From positions 1 to 42,670 of the forward strand of contig JAISKK010000041.1 of NCBI GenBank assembly GCA_031260965.1: a stretch of DNA of 42,670 nt. The letters are read 5' to 3'. Below, one piece after another: positions 25,528 through 35,236 of the stretch. The notes below the pieces were generated by a model, which was given only the letters and a program-made list of their open reading frames with translations, ran no database searches and had not been told where the DNA came from. Position 1 is the stretch's first letter, and every line of letters starts with the position of its first letter. Source of the DNA: Desulfovibrio sp. Its GTDB lineage: Bacteria > Desulfobacterota > Desulfovibrionia > Desulfovibrionales > Desulfovibrionaceae. A program made the translations under genes and the position numbers.

Positions 25528-27129
25528 TCAGGGGAGGATCAGTTTGCTTCCAATGCGCAGTTTGCTCCCGGCCCCGAGATTGTTGGCATCCTGCAGGGCT
25601 TTAACGGATACTTTATGGGTTTTGGCTATGGAATACAGGGTGTCTCCCGCTTTGACGCTTACATTTTTTACGCCCGCTCCTGCCCTCGTCTGCGCTTTGG
25701 CTTCCGGCTTTTTGTCCTGCTTTTTGTCCGGAGCGGAGAGTTTGGCCTGTGCTTTGGCTTCCGGCTTTTTGACCGGGGCGGCAGGCCTGGCCTGCGTCGC
25801 GGCTGCCGCCGCCTGCGCCGAACTGCCCCTGGAGGCCGCCGCCCTCGTCGTACCGCCCCTGGACGCGGGCGACGGCTCTTTTTGGGCCGGAGAGCCATAG
25901 GCGTTCTCTCCTTTTTTGCCGGAGACAGGAATAATGAGCACCTCGCCCCGGCCGGGCTGGGAGGATAAGCCGTTGGCGCTTTGCAGGGATTGCACGGAAA
26001 TTTTGTGGCGTTTGGCAATGGAAACCAGGGTATCGCCCTTGCGCACCGTGTATTCTTGCCAGCCTGCGAAGCTGCGCGCTCCGGGACCGGATGCCCAGGT
26101 GACGGCGGCCGTCAGTTTATCCGCTGGAACATAGGCGGTGGCCGTGCCTGCGGGCGGACTGACCGTCCTGCGAAAAGCGGGATTCATGCCGGAAAAATCG
26201 CTCCATCTGATGTCCAGATGTTGGGCCAGACCAGCCAGATTTGTGCCGGCCGGCAGACTCAAGGGTGAAAGATCCCAGGCCATATCCGGGGAAGGCTCTG
26301 CAAAGCCGAGAATTTTCAGGTTACGCATGATCTTGGCTACGGCAAGCAGACGGGGCACATAGTCGCGGGTTTCCGGTTTAAGGCGGGCGCGTTCCTCAAG
26401 CCGCTCGTCCAGGCGGCAGATATCGAAAAAATTTTTGGCTCCCGTGCCTTCCACGGCCTTGCCTATCTTGCCTTCGCCCGCGTTATACGCGGCTGCGGCC
26501 AGGGGCCAGTCCTCGAAGTCATTGTACAGTTTCAGCAGGTAGTCCGAGGCCGCGTAAGTGGATTTATAGGGGTCGCGCCGCTCGTCCAGCCAGGCGTTCT
26601 GGGTCAGCCCGTATTTGCGGCCGGTCCGAGGGATGAACTGCCAGAGTCCGGCCGCCCCCGCCGGGGAAAAGGCGTTGGGGTTACCGCCGCTCTCCACCAT
26701 AAACAGATAGACCAGATCGGCCGGGATGCCGCGCGAGATGAAGACTTTGCGCGTATAGGGCAGAAAGCGCGCGCTGCGGGTGAGAAAACGCTCGAAAGTC
26801 CCGCGTTTTTCGTGGACGAAGAATTTGAAATGCAGCTCAACGATCTGCGCGTCCTCCGGGCTCAGTTTGCGGTCCAGGTCACTGACGGTCTTGAAGGCCT
26901 GAAGTTCGGAAGGGGAAAGCGGACGGCCGTCGTCTCTGGGAGTATAGGAGCCCATCATTTCCGGCAAATCCGCCTGATATTTGTCCAGGTCGTCGGTATG
27001 GGACGCGCAGGCGTTAAGGAGCGCCGCTATGAGCAGAAGGGGCGCGAAGCGGAAGATCTTTCCGCCCCCCCGCGCCTTTGGGCGGATCGGAGGCCAAACT
27101 GACCAGAGAACCCCTGGAATCAAGGTCAT
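25528..27129 (-). CDS. MltD-like lytic transglycosylase lipoprotein with two LysM domains
   Basis: 533-aa murein hydrolase. A lipobox LLNAC gives Cys41 as lipidation site. The SLT domain has the catalytic Glu in FMVESGGNPNAFSP and the conserved GLWQFIP and AYNAGEGKI motifs. A first LysM (YTVRKGDTLVSIAKRHKISV) is followed by an Ala/Lys/Pro-rich low-complexity linker of about 85 residues and a second LysM (VSVKAGDTLYSIAKTHKVSV) at the very end. It cleaves glycan strands to 1,6-anhydro ends. ATG 27129 (or the GTG two codons before) has AGAGAGG upstream, 12 bp after the amidase stop. Confidence 0.92.
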   Translation of the reverse strand: MTLIPGVLWSVWPPIRPKARGGGKIFRFAPLLLIAALLNACASHTDDLDKYQADLPEMMGSYTPRDDGRPLSPSELQAFKTVSDLDRKLSPEDAQIVELHFKFFVHEKRGTFERFLTRSARFLPYTRKVFISRGIPADLVYLFMVESGGNPNAFSPAGAAGLWQFIPRTGRKYGLTQNAWLDERRDPYKSTYAASDYLLKLYNDFEDWPLAAAAYNAGEGKIGKAVEGTGAKNFFDICRLDERLEERARLKPETRDYVPRLLAVAKIMRNLKILGFAEPSPDMAWDLSPLSLPAGTNLAGLAQHLDIRWSDFSGMNPAFRRTVSPPAGTATAYVPADKLTAAVTWASGPGARSFAGWQEYTVRKGDTLVSIAKRHKISVQSLQSANGLSSQPGRGEVLIIPVSGKKGENAYGSPAQKEPSPASRGGTTRAAASRGSSAQAAAAATQARPAAPVKKPEAKAQAKLSAPDKKQDKKPEAKAQTRAGAGVKNVSVKAGDTLYSIAKTHKVSVKALQDANNLGAGSKLRIGSKLILP

Positions 27130-27141
27130 GCGCACCTCTCT

Positions 27142-28059
27142 TTAACCCGGCGCGTTGGCGGCCAGCTCTTTTTTATATTGCAGGATCCCTTCGGCCAGAC
27201 CATCGCTCTGTTTTTGCAGGTAGCTGTCCCGCTTGAGGTTGGCGGCATCGTCCTTGTTGCTTATGTAACCGAATTCCACGAGTATGGCCGGCATACGCGC
27301 GCCTACCAGGACATAGAAAGGGGCGGCGCGCACCCCGTTGTCAAGGACGCTGACCCGCGCCTTGCGCAGGCTGCCCAGGATACCCTTGTGCGCGCATTCG
27401 GCCAGATGGCGGGATTCCTTGACCTTGGAACTGAGCATGAGATCCGTGAGAATAAACTGCAAGTCACTGATCTCCTGAACGGGTACGCCGTTTTCGCGCG
27501 CGGCGACGGTAACGGCGTCATTGCTTTTGGCTTCGGAGAGATAATATGTTTCAAGGCCGCGCCGGGCGGGGTTGGGGTTGGCGTTGGCATGGATGGAGAT
27601 GAAGAGGTCGGCTTTTTTGGCGTTGGCCGCGTCCGGGCGTTCCTGAAGGCTTAAATAGTTGTTGCCGGAACGAGTAAAGATGACGGTGAAACCCTTTTTG
27701 CGCAGACTGTCGCCTACGCGCCGGGCCATGTCCAGGGTGAAATTTTTTTCTGTCAGACCAAAGGCCTGAGCGCCCGGATCTTTCCCGCCGTGCCCGGCGT
27801 CAATCATAATCGTCTGCACAGTAAGACCGAGCTGTTTCAGCACGGCGTTGGTCTTTTGATCCGCATCGGAGACGGGCGGGGGGGGCTGCTTTTGCGCGGC
27901 TGCGGGTTTTTGCGCGGCGGGCTTTGCTTTGCGCGCCGAACTTGCGGCTTTGCCTTGAGCGCCCGCTTTGGGATTTTGTCTTTGCGCGGCCTCCAGTTCA
28001 GACGCGCAAAGACCTATGCTCAGAATCGAGGCAAGAAAGAAGAGCAGAATGTCGCGCAT
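27142..28059 (-). CDS. N-acetylmuramoyl-L-alanine amidase (AmiC type)
   Basis: 305-aa periplasmic Amidase_3. A signal peptide is followed by an Ala/Lys/Gln/Pro-rich spacer (25-65). The catalytic domain has the zinc residues in DAGHGGKDPGA, the Glu in SLQERPD-adjacent sequence, His in SIHANANP and the catalytic Glu in LVEFGYISN. It removes stem peptides during septum splitting and turnover. No AMIN domain is present. It lies between bamA and the transglycosylase, 23 bp after the bamA stop, so the two murein hydrolases are probably co-expressed with outer-membrane assembly. Confidence 0.92.
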   Translation of the reverse strand: MRDILLFFLASILSIGLCASELEAAQRQNPKAGAQGKAASSARKAKPAAQKPAAAQKQPPPPVSDADQKTNAVLKQLGLTVQTIMIDAGHGGKDPGAQAFGLTEKNFTLDMARRVGDSLRKKGFTVIFTRSGNNYLSLQERPDAANAKKADLFISIHANANPNPARRGLETYYLSEAKSNDAVTVAARENGVPVQEISDLQFILTDLMLSSKVKESRHLAECAHKGILGSLRKARVSVLDNGVRAAPFYVLVGARMPAILVEFGYISNKDDAANLKRDSYLQKQSDGLAEGILQYKKELAANAPG

Positions 28060-28082
28060 GAGCCCTTTCTTTCCTGCCCGGA

Positions 28083-30863
28083 TCAGAACTGCTGGCCCAT
28101 GGAAAATTCAAAGCGTCCGCTGTTCTTGTGTCCCTTACGGTCCTCGTCAAAGGGAATGCCGTAGGAGAAACGCAGGTCTCCCATGGGTGAGCGCCAGCGG
28201 ATCTCCAGTCCCGCCGATTTCAGAAGTTCATCATTGAACTTGTAATCCCGGTCCGAGTCCAGGTTAAAGCCCATGTCAAAGAAGGGGACCAGATAAAGCC
28301 CGACCTCATTGCTCAGGGTATAGATGTATTCCAGGTTCATAAAGGCCATGCGCGTGCCGCCGATGCGGTCGTCCGTGGCGGGGTCGCGCGGGACTATGTC
28401 TTCGCTGTCATAGCCGCGTATGCTGTTCATGCCGCCCATCCAGAAGCGCTCAAAGACCGGCACCTCGCTCTTGCCGTTGTGGAAGATGGCCGCACCCTTG
28501 ATGCGTCCGTGCAGGACATGGTCTTTCCAGAGTTCATAGAAGGTCTGGTGTTCGGCGGTAACGGTGACGAAAGCGTCGTCCCCGCCGAGTATGCCGCCGC
28601 CGTATTCAACGCCGATCATGTCGATGTTGCCGGAGGTCGGGTTCTGCCTGTTGGTCGTATCGCGGACGATGCGGGCCAGACCCACGCTGGTGTAGCGCGT
28701 GCCGTTCGCATAGTCCATGATGATTTTGGAGGTCCAGGGATTGGTGTCGAAGATGTCGTACTGTTCCAGACGATACCCCCAGCCGACGGAGGTGTATTCG
28801 CCTATGGGGTAGGAGAAGCGCAGCAGACCGCCCGAGGTGCGCTTGACAAAGTCGATATAGTCGTCGCGCCAGTGGTAGAGGTCAACGCCCACGCTCAAAT
28901 TCGTGTCGTTCCAGCGCGGGTTGGTGAAGGTGAAGGTATAGGCGTTGCGCCGGGCGGAAAAAGCCGCCTGCAGGGATATATTGTAGCCTTTGCCCCAGAG
29001 GTTGCGTTCCATGATCGTGCCGGCCACGCCGACCCTGGAAAAAGTGGAATAGCCCACGCCGGCCATCAGCGCGCCGGTGGGTTTTTCTTTGACCTTGACC
29101 TTGATGTCCACCTCATCGTCGTTTTCCGTGGGGACGAGCTCGGCCTCGGCCACCTCGAAGAAGTCGAGCTTGTTCAAGCGCTCCGTGCTGCGGCGCAGGC
29201 GGTCGCCTTTAAATTCCTCCCCGTCCGTCAGCCGCATTTCACGCAGAATGACGTTGTCGCGGGTTTTGCTGTTGCCTTCTACCGTGACATTGCGTATATA
29301 ATACTTGTTTTTTTTGCCGATGTCGAAGGTGATGTCCACTACGTTTGAACCATCGCCGTGTTTTTCGGGCCGGGGGAGAATGTCCGCGAAGGCGTATCCG
29401 TAGTCGGAATAGAAATCCGTAAGTTTTTTGGTGTCGCTCTGCATCACCGAAAGGTTGAAATAACCGCCGCCGGCAGCCAGATCATCCATCTGGATCTCCT
29501 GCCTCAAGCGCTGTTCGGTGTCAATCAGGTCGCCGGCAAAATTTATATTCCCCAAGGTATAGCGGGGGCCTTCCTGGATGGGGAAGGTAATGATTATTCC
29601 GTCTTCCGTGTAATCAATACGCGGCGCGGCCACGGTCACGTCCATAAATCCCTGGTCCAGATAATAGGCGGCCACGGCCGAGGAATCCCGCTCGATAAGC
29701 TCTTCTTTCAGCACCCCGGTGCCGGTTATCCAGGAGATCATGGTGCGTTTCGAGAGAAGCAGCTGATCCCGGATCTTGTCCGGGTCAACCTGCGAGCATC
29801 CTTCCAGACGGACTTCGCTGATGAAGAGTTTTTTGCCTTCGTTTATGATGAGGTTCAGGGTGACGCCGCCGCTTGAACGGGGCTCGGGGCGCTGTTCGAC
29901 CGTGGCAAGATAATAGCCGTCCTTGCGGTAGGCTTCGAGTATTTTTTGCAGGTCGTCGGCCAGCAGTCTTTCATTAAGGATGGAACCGGGTTTGCTGCCC
30001 ATAACGGCCAGAAGATCGTCATCGTCAAGTTCCTGGTTGCCCTCGAAAATTATGTTTTCCAGACGGGGTTTTTCCGTGACCATATAGATCAGCCAGATCC
30101 CGTCCGCGCGCTGTTCAAGTTTGATCTGCACGTCGCTGAAATAACCCAGGTCCCATAACTGCTTTACTTCCTGATCCAGAGTCGTGGCGTCAGGTCTGTC
30201 GCCTTTGCGCGTGGAAATGCGCGTCAAAATCACGTCAGGGTCCAGGACCTTGTTTCCCTGCACCTCTATCCCGGCCAGGGGCGCACCGGAACCGGCCTGG
30301 GCGTTTGCCTGGGCGCTGGCCTGCAAAAGGGCCGGTTTGGGAAGTTCGGCGATCAGGGCCGAGGCCAGATCGGCCGCCGCCCCCGCCCGTTGTCCCTGTC
30401 TGCCCTGGGACTCCACAAAGACGGGGATGGGGGCAAGACCCGCCGAGGCGCTGACTATCCGGGCATCGATGCTTGATGAGCCGCCCGCCTCGTTCACGCT
30501 TCCGTATACGGCATAGGAGGCCCCGGCGGCGGAAGCGAGGGAGCGTACGGCCGCCACGTCCAGGGTGGCCACGCGCCGGGCTTTGAGCAGCGCGGTCACG
30601 CGATCCTGGGGCACAACCGGCACACCGGAGGCGGACAGACGTTCCCCGACCAGACGCGCGAACTCCATATCCACGGAAGGCTCGGCCGCCTCCTTGTGGA
30701 CATTGAAGGGCAGAACCAGAACACGCTGTTGCGCGTGAGCCTGCCCGGACTTGCCTGCCCTGGGCGCGGCCTGCGCCTGGGGGGAGGCAATGAGAAAAAG
30801 GAGGAGCGCCGACAGGACGAAGCGGAGTGAAAACGTCAAATTCCGCTTGATGCTATTGCTCAT
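28083..30863 (-). CDS. bamA: BamA outer-membrane assembly protein with an N-terminal extension
   Basis: 926 aa, longer than typical BamA (about 800). Signal peptide 1-32; residues 46-175 form an extra domain resembling the TolB/CsgG/FlgO N-terminal fold (VLVLPFNVHKEAAE, ASYAVYGSVNEAG); POTRA repeats begin near 196 (AGIEVQGNKVLDPDVILTRI). The C-terminal 16-stranded barrel region carries the IRGY motif (SIRGYDSEDIVPRD) and ends with aromatic F (SMGQQF), the C-terminal signature. It inserts barrel proteins into the outer membrane. ATG 30863 has GGAG inside the lolD end; the genes overlap by 11 bp. Confidence 0.93.
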   Translation of the reverse strand: MSNSIKRNLTFSLRFVLSALLLFLIASPQAQAAPRAGKSGQAHAQQRVLVLPFNVHKEAAEPSVDMEFARLVGERLSASGVPVVPQDRVTALLKARRVATLDVAAVRSLASAAGASYAVYGSVNEAGGSSSIDARIVSASAGLAPIPVFVESQGRQGQRAGAAADLASALIAELPKPALLQASAQANAQAGSGAPLAGIEVQGNKVLDPDVILTRISTRKGDRPDATTLDQEVKQLWDLGYFSDVQIKLEQRADGIWLIYMVTEKPRLENIIFEGNQELDDDDLLAVMGSKPGSILNERLLADDLQKILEAYRKDGYYLATVEQRPEPRSSGGVTLNLIINEGKKLFISEVRLEGCSQVDPDKIRDQLLLSKRTMISWITGTGVLKEELIERDSSAVAAYYLDQGFMDVTVAAPRIDYTEDGIIITFPIQEGPRYTLGNINFAGDLIDTEQRLRQEIQMDDLAAGGGYFNLSVMQSDTKKLTDFYSDYGYAFADILPRPEKHGDGSNVVDITFDIGKKNKYYIRNVTVEGNSKTRDNVILREMRLTDGEEFKGDRLRRSTERLNKLDFFEVAEAELVPTENDDEVDIKVKVKEKPTGALMAGVGYSTFSRVGVAGTIMERNLWGKGYNISLQAAFSARRNAYTFTFTNPRWNDTNLSVGVDLYHWRDDYIDFVKRTSGGLLRFSYPIGEYTSVGWGYRLEQYDIFDTNPWTSKIIMDYANGTRYTSVGLARIVRDTTNRQNPTSGNIDMIGVEYGGGILGGDDAFVTVTAEHQTFYELWKDHVLHGRIKGAAIFHNGKSEVPVFERFWMGGMNSIRGYDSEDIVPRDPATDDRIGGTRMAFMNLEYIYTLSNEVGLYLVPFFDMGFNLDSDRDYKFNDELLKSAGLEIRWRSPMGDLRFSYGIPFDEDRKGHKNSGRFEFSMGQQF

Positions 30864-31557
30864 ACAAATCTCCGGACTTTAGTTCGAAGCGCCTGGCCAT
30901 GCGGCCTGCCAGCTCCGGATTATGCGTGACAACGATCATGGACATTTCCTGTTCCGCGTTCAAACGCATCAGGAGATCCGCGACCAGCCTTCCGTTTTTT
31001 TCGTCAAGGTTGCCGGTGGGTTCATCGGCCAGAAGAACGAGGGGTTTTTGCACTATCGCCCGCGCTATAGCCGTTCTTTGGCGTTCTCCGCCGGACAACA
31101 TCCCGACCTGAAAAGCGGCCCGCTCCGCAAGACCCACCTCGTCCAGCATCGCCGCAGCCTTTTTCAGGGCCCTTTTGCGCGGCATGCCGCCGATTATTGC
31201 CTGCATGGCCACATTTTCCAAGGCGCTGAACTCCGGCAAAAGGTGGTGGAACTGGAATACGAAACCGATTTTTTCGTTGCGCAAATGCGCTGTATCGTCC
31301 GCGTTCAGGCTCTGCAAGTCCTGTCCGCAGAAATAAAGTTCCCCTGCTCCGGGCCTGGCCAGTGTGCCGAGGATGTGCAACAGTGTGGATTTGCCGGAAC
31401 CCGAGGCCCCGACCACGGCCACACTTTCACCTACTTGTATATCAAGGTTTAAGCCTTGTAAAACACTAACTTTCTCTCCCGGCCCGACAAATTCTTTGAC
31501 TAGGTTGCGCATGGAGTAGAGGGGAACCTCGTTGTCGCCGGCAAAAAGCGTGTTCAT
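30853..31557 (-). CDS. lolD: lipoprotein-releasing ABC transporter ATPase LolD
   Basis: 234-aa ATPase of the MacB/LolD family. Walker A is GASGSGKSTLLH, signature LSGGERQRTAIARA, Walker B VLLADEPTGNLDE and the switch VTHNPE. Together with the LolC/E-type permease it releases lipoproteins from the inner membrane to LolA. ATG 31557 overlaps the permease stop by four bases, and its own end overlaps bamA by 11 bp, so three envelope genes are coupled. Confidence 0.93.
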   Translation of the reverse strand: MNTLFAGDNEVPLYSMRNLVKEFVGPGEKVSVLQGLNLDIQVGESVAVVGASGSGKSTLLHILGTLARPGAGELYFCGQDLQSLNADDTAHLRNEKIGFVFQFHHLLPEFSALENVAMQAIIGGMPRKRALKKAAAMLDEVGLAERAAFQVGMLSGGERQRTAIARAIVQKPLVLLADEPTGNLDEKNGRLVADLLMRLNAEQEMSMIVVTHNPELAGRMARRFELKSGDLYEQ

Positions 31558-32804
31558 TCCTGCCTCAGCGCTTCAGCCGGCTCAAGCCCTGCCGCCTGCC
31601 GCGCCGGATAAATGGTGGCCAGAAAACAGAGCAACATGGAACAGACCCCGGTCAGAGCCACGTCCGTCCAGTGCAGCAGCACGGGGAGATAGTCCAGAGA
31701 ATACACTCCTTTGGGCAAATCAATGAATTTGTATTGCTGTAACAGATAACAAAGGGCAAGTCCAAGCATAAAACCGAGGCTGGTGCCCATAAATCCGATA
31801 ATCAGTCCCTGGACCCGGAAGATGCCGCGCACCATGGACCGGGTGGCGCCCATGGACATGAGCACCGCTATGTCGCGTTTTTTTTCCATGACCAGCATGA
31901 CCAGGGCCGTTATGATGGAGAAGGATCCCACAAGCACCACCAGGGTCAAAATTATGGCCATGGCCGTTTTTTCCAGTTTGAGGGCGGCGAAGAGGTTCGC
32001 GTTCATCTCCTGCCAGGTGCGGAAATACAGTCCGGGATCTCCTGCCAGAGCCAGGGCTTTTTTCAGGATCGGCCCGACCTCGTAAACATCGTCCACGGCC
32101 ACTTCAATGCCGGTGATAAATTTGTCGGGCCGGCCCAGGATGTCTCTGGCGTTGCGCAGGTTGACGAAGGCCAGGGCGCTGTCGTAGTCCGCAAGACCGA
32201 TCCGGAAGATTCCGACAACGCGGAAGGGTTTGATGAGCGGGGTAAAACCGGCCGCGCTTTGCTGCCCGGTCGGGGACATGACGTTGATGCGGCTGCCTAC
32301 CCAGGCCCCCAGTTTCTCCGCCAGGGCCTCGCCGATGATGATGCCGGGCAGTCCCTCTTTCGAGTCCAGTTCGGCCACCTGCCCCTGGGTCATCTTTTTC
32401 AGACCGCCCAGCACTTTTTCCGCCCGGCCTGGATCCACTCCGCGCAGGTAAACCCCGGAGCCGCCCAGACGGCTGGAAAGCAGCACTCCGGAATGGATGA
32501 AAGGGGTGAGGCCCGCTATGCCGGGGGCTTCGCCCAGGCGTTTCGTCATTTCCGGGTTTTCTTCAAACTGGCCCTCGCTGCTGTAAATTACCGCATGGGA
32601 GGTCATACCGATGATTTTGTCCCGCAAATCCGTGGTAAAACCGTTCATCACCCCCATAACCACAATGAGGGAGGCGACGCCGAGGGCAACCCCGGCTACC
32701 GAGATCCAGGAAATGACGGAGATGAAGGCCTGTCCCCTGCGGGCAAAGAGGTAGCGCAGGGCGATAAAACATTCGAAACGCAGGGCTACGGCTCCCGAAT
32801 TCAC
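31554..32804 (-). CDS. lipoprotein-releasing permease LolC/E family
   Basis: 416-aa MacB-type membrane subunit with four TM helices, one near residue 25-50 (FISVISWISVAGVALGVASL) and three at the C-terminus, and a periplasmic domain between. It ends with the conserved PARQAAGLEPAEALRQE pattern. Only one LolC/E gene is present, so it may act as a homodimer (the LolF-type arrangement). GTG 32804 overlaps the fliW stop (GTGA), with no clear ribosome site; translation is probably coupled to fliW. Confidence 0.92.
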   Translation of the reverse strand: MNSGAVALRFECFIALRYLFARRGQAFISVISWISVAGVALGVASLIVVMGVMNGFTTDLRDKIIGMTSHAVIYSSEGQFEENPEMTKRLGEAPGIAGLTPFIHSGVLLSSRLGGSGVYLRGVDPGRAEKVLGGLKKMTQGQVAELDSKEGLPGIIIGEALAEKLGAWVGSRINVMSPTGQQSAAGFTPLIKPFRVVGIFRIGLADYDSALAFVNLRNARDILGRPDKFITGIEVAVDDVYEVGPILKKALALAGDPGLYFRTWQEMNANLFAALKLEKTAMAIILTLVVLVGSFSIITALVMLVMEKKRDIAVLMSMGATRSMVRGIFRVQGLIIGFMGTSLGFMLGLALCYLLQQYKFIDLPKGVYSLDYLPVLLHWTDVALTGVCSMLLCFLATIYPARQAAGLEPAEALRQE

Positions 32805-33250
32805 GTGCCGGCCGCGCTGATAAAAAATTTGGCAGGGCCGCCCCTGTCGCTTTGCGGGGACTGCAGGCCGAGGCGGGTCTGGTGATTGATCAGTATGGGG
32901 CCGAGCAGATTCAGGGCCGTTTCCTGCGGCTTGCCCAGGGGTATGGAGGCGGTGACCAGCACGGCCACATCTTCCGCCTTTTGCGCCTGCAAAATTTCCT
33001 GTTCCGCATCTTCTACGGTCAGACTGTAGTTGGGGATAAAGGCGAAAGGGTCCGCGACCAGAAGGCCCAGACTCGCCATTTCCATACTCTGCAAAAAGAG
33101 CAGGGGCGCGTTGTCCCGAATCTGGAGCAGGGTGAATTCGCGCAGGCGTTCAAAGCCTATCAGTCCGCGGGGAAAGATGATTACCTTGTCCAGCAGCACT
33201 TCGCGCCGGCCAAGGCGGGAGTCGATGACCTTTATTTCTGTCTTTTCCAT
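32801..33250 (-). CDS. fliW: flagellar assembly factor FliW
   Basis: 149-aa protein that binds flagellin and antagonises CsrA. Family features: [37 protein letters not shown] and FIPNYS. The C-terminal [17 protein letters not shown] matches the region that contacts CsrA in other bacteria. ATG 33250 overlaps csrA by 19 bp, and the stop overlaps the lolE start. A weak ribosome site suggests coupling to csrA translation. Confidence 0.93.
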   Translation of the reverse strand: MEKTEIKVIDSRLGRREVLLDKVIIFPRGLIGFERLREFTLLQIRDNAPLLFLQSMEMASLGLLVADPFAFIPNYSLTVEDAEQEILQAQKAEDVAVLVTASIPLGKPQETALNLLGPILINHQTRLGLQSPQSDRGGPAKFFISAAGT

Positions 33251-33465
33251 AACGTCGCAGCCGCCCGCAAATCGTTTTCCGCAGCCATCAGGGCCTGCCT
33301 GTTTTCTTCGCAAATCCGTTCATACACTTCATCCCGGTATACGGCGGCATTTTTCGGCACGGCGATGCCGAGTTTCACCTGTTTGCCCTGAATACCGAGC
33401 ACGGTGATTTTTATGTCGTCGCCTATGTGCAGGCTTTCGCCCTGCCGCCGTGTCAGAATAAGCAT
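33232..33465 (-). CDS. csrA: carbon storage/flagellin translation regulator CsrA
   Basis: 77-aa RNA-binding dimer. [20 protein letters not shown] and the [19 protein letters not shown] segment are typical. It binds GGA motifs in leaders and represses flagellin synthesis until sequestered by FliW. The tail after residue 58 is longer than in E. coli CsrA, as in FliW-partnered homologues, where the extension contacts FliW. ATG 33465 is 11 bp after the flgL stop. Confidence 0.95.
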   Translation of the reverse strand: MLILTRRQGESLHIGDDIKITVLGIQGKQVKLGIAVPKNAAVYRDEVYERICEENRQALMAAENDLRAAATLWKRQK

Positions 33466-33476
33466 TTTCCGCCCGC

Positions 33477-35219
33477 TTACAGGAAGTTCACCAGACCCAT
33501 CTGCATGATCATGGAGGAAGATTTCAGCACGGCCTGATAGGCCGTCTGCTGTTGGGCCAGTTTGGTCATAAGTTCGGTGAGGTCTATGTCCTCGATCTGG
33601 CTCAGGTGGTCCTCCTCGCTGAATTTGCGCATAATCAGGGAACTCTGGGTGGCGGTAACGCGATTTTCGCGCCCGCCGATTTCTCCCGCCTTGGACATGA
33701 TGTGGTTCATCACCGCGTCCAGTTTGTCAAGGGACATCTGTACCCCGTGCTGACTGTTGCACTCCAGGGCGCAGATCAGTTCCCCGACGCTTTCGAAGAG
33801 GTTGGGGATATTGTCGTTGTAATAAGGCTGCTCCGAACCCACGCGGATGGGGTAGCGGTTCAGGTATCCGCCCGGCGGGGGCGGGGTATAGCCGCTGCTG
33901 CTCCATTTGATCTTGTCGCCCGGATAATTGTAGATGCCGCCGAAGACATCCTTGCCGACCATGTTCACCGTGATCCTGGAGTCCTCGCCGATCTGGAGGT
34001 CCACATCCGCCCGGTGCGGGTGGATGATGAACTGGGTTCCGGCATCGCTGGGACCTCCGGCAACGGGAGGATCCTGTATGTTGAGTGATCCTCCGGTGAT
34101 TTGCAGGGAACCGCCCGGCACGGGCAGGGTGAAGTCGCCCGTCGGCATGGGTATGCTGGTCTGGGTCCAGTTGCTACCGTCATCCACGCTGTATGAATAG
34201 TACAGCATGTCTGTACCAGGTGTCCCCACGGTGATTTCCCTTCTATCCAGACGCACGGCCACATCGCGCGCAAAATAGCCGGAGGCTGTAGTCGTGAATG
34301 TGCCCGGTGGATTGCCGGGGTTGCTCGGTGTATAAGTCTGCGTAACCTGGGTGTCGTTGTCGTCGCCGAGGTAGATGGCGGTCGGGCGCACGCAGAACCA
34401 GGATCCCTTGTCCAGGCTGCTCTGATCGTTCAACTCCGGTTCGCCGCCTCCGGGCTGGTTATAGTATTCGGCAACGTCGACGTTCTCATCCGAGAAGTAG
34501 ATTGTCACCCCGCCGCCGCTGATGCTGCACGCGTTTCCGTACGGTCCCTGGCCGGTGATTGGGGGATCCGCATGCTGCCAGCTTTTGCCGCCGTCCGTGG
34601 TGTAATAATAGTCGGCCGTGCCGATGGTGCCGCCGCCACCCTGCACCGGCACAAAGGAAACTACACGCGAGGGCAGGGACGCGCCGTTCAGGGTGGGGAC
34701 AGCGAAGTCAACATATTTGTAGTCTTCCATGTTTTCCCCGTGCACGGAAACCGCAAGCCCCTCCACATAGGCGGGTTCGGTGGTCTTGTGCCCGGCGAAG
34801 ATATGGCTGCCCGCATAGGTGGAATTGGACAGGCTGACCAGTTGGGAGAGCAGACCGCGCACCTGCTGGCTGATCTGCAGGCGGTTTTCCGCCGTGACCG
34901 TGCCGGTGGCCGCCTGCAGGGCCAGCCCCCGGATGTCGGAAATGAGGCTTTGCACCGAACCTTCGCCGGAGGCCAGCACGGAGTCCGCTGTGGACAGCCA
35001 GCCCAGGGCTGTATTGACATTATCCTGATAGGTGTCAATTCTCCCCAGGGTAGCGCGCGAGGCCAAAATCCGCCCGGCCCCGACAGGATCGTCCGAGGGT
35101 CGGTTTATTCTTTTTTCACTTGTAGCCTGCATGTTGGATTCCATGTAGTCGCTCAGGGTCCGGTTCATGTCCCGGACGAAGGAGCTGTACATCATACCCT
35201 GGGTTATGCGTATGGCCAT
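33477..35219 (-). CDS. flgL: hook-filament junction protein FlgL with a large insert
   Basis: 580 aa against about 300-400 in enteric FlgL. N-terminal helix ([20 protein letters not shown], then [20 protein letters not shown] region) and C-terminal helix ([20 protein letters not shown]) give the filament core. The middle, about residues 175-460, is an insert of beta-rich sequence with two Asp-box-like motifs: TTDGGKSW near 206 and SVDDGSNW near 343. It caps FlgK and seats the first flagellin. ATG 35219 has GAGGA upstream. Confidence 0.93.
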   Translation of the reverse strand: MAIRITQGMMYSSFVRDMNRTLSDYMESNMQATSEKRINRPSDDPVGAGRILASRATLGRIDTYQDNVNTALGWLSTADSVLASGEGSVQSLISDIRGLALQAATGTVTAENRLQISQQVRGLLSQLVSLSNSTYAGSHIFAGHKTTEPAYVEGLAVSVHGENMEDYKYVDFAVPTLNGASLPSRVVSFVPVQGGGGTIGTADYYYTTDGGKSWQHADPPITGQGPYGNACSISGGGVTIYFSDENVDVAEYYNQPGGGEPELNDQSSLDKGSWFCVRPTAIYLGDDNDTQVTQTYTPSNPGNPPGTFTTTASGYFARDVAVRLDRREITVGTPGTDMLYYSYSVDDGSNWTQTSIPMPTGDFTLPVPGGSLQITGGSLNIQDPPVAGGPSDAGTQFIIHPHRADVDLQIGEDSRITVNMVGKDVFGGIYNYPGDKIKWSSSGYTPPPPGGYLNRYPIRVGSEQPYYNDNIPNLFESVGELICALECNSQHGVQMSLDKLDAVMNHIMSKAGEIGGRENRVTATQSSLIMRKFSEEDHLSQIEDIDLTELMTKLAQQQTAYQAVLKSSSMIMQMGLVNFL

Positions 35220-35236
35220 GACATTATCCTCAACTT

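Noticed and set aside
28479..29348. 289-codon open frame on the plus strand
   Set aside because: Antisense to the BamA barrel; a result of GC-rich third positions, with no recognisable domain.
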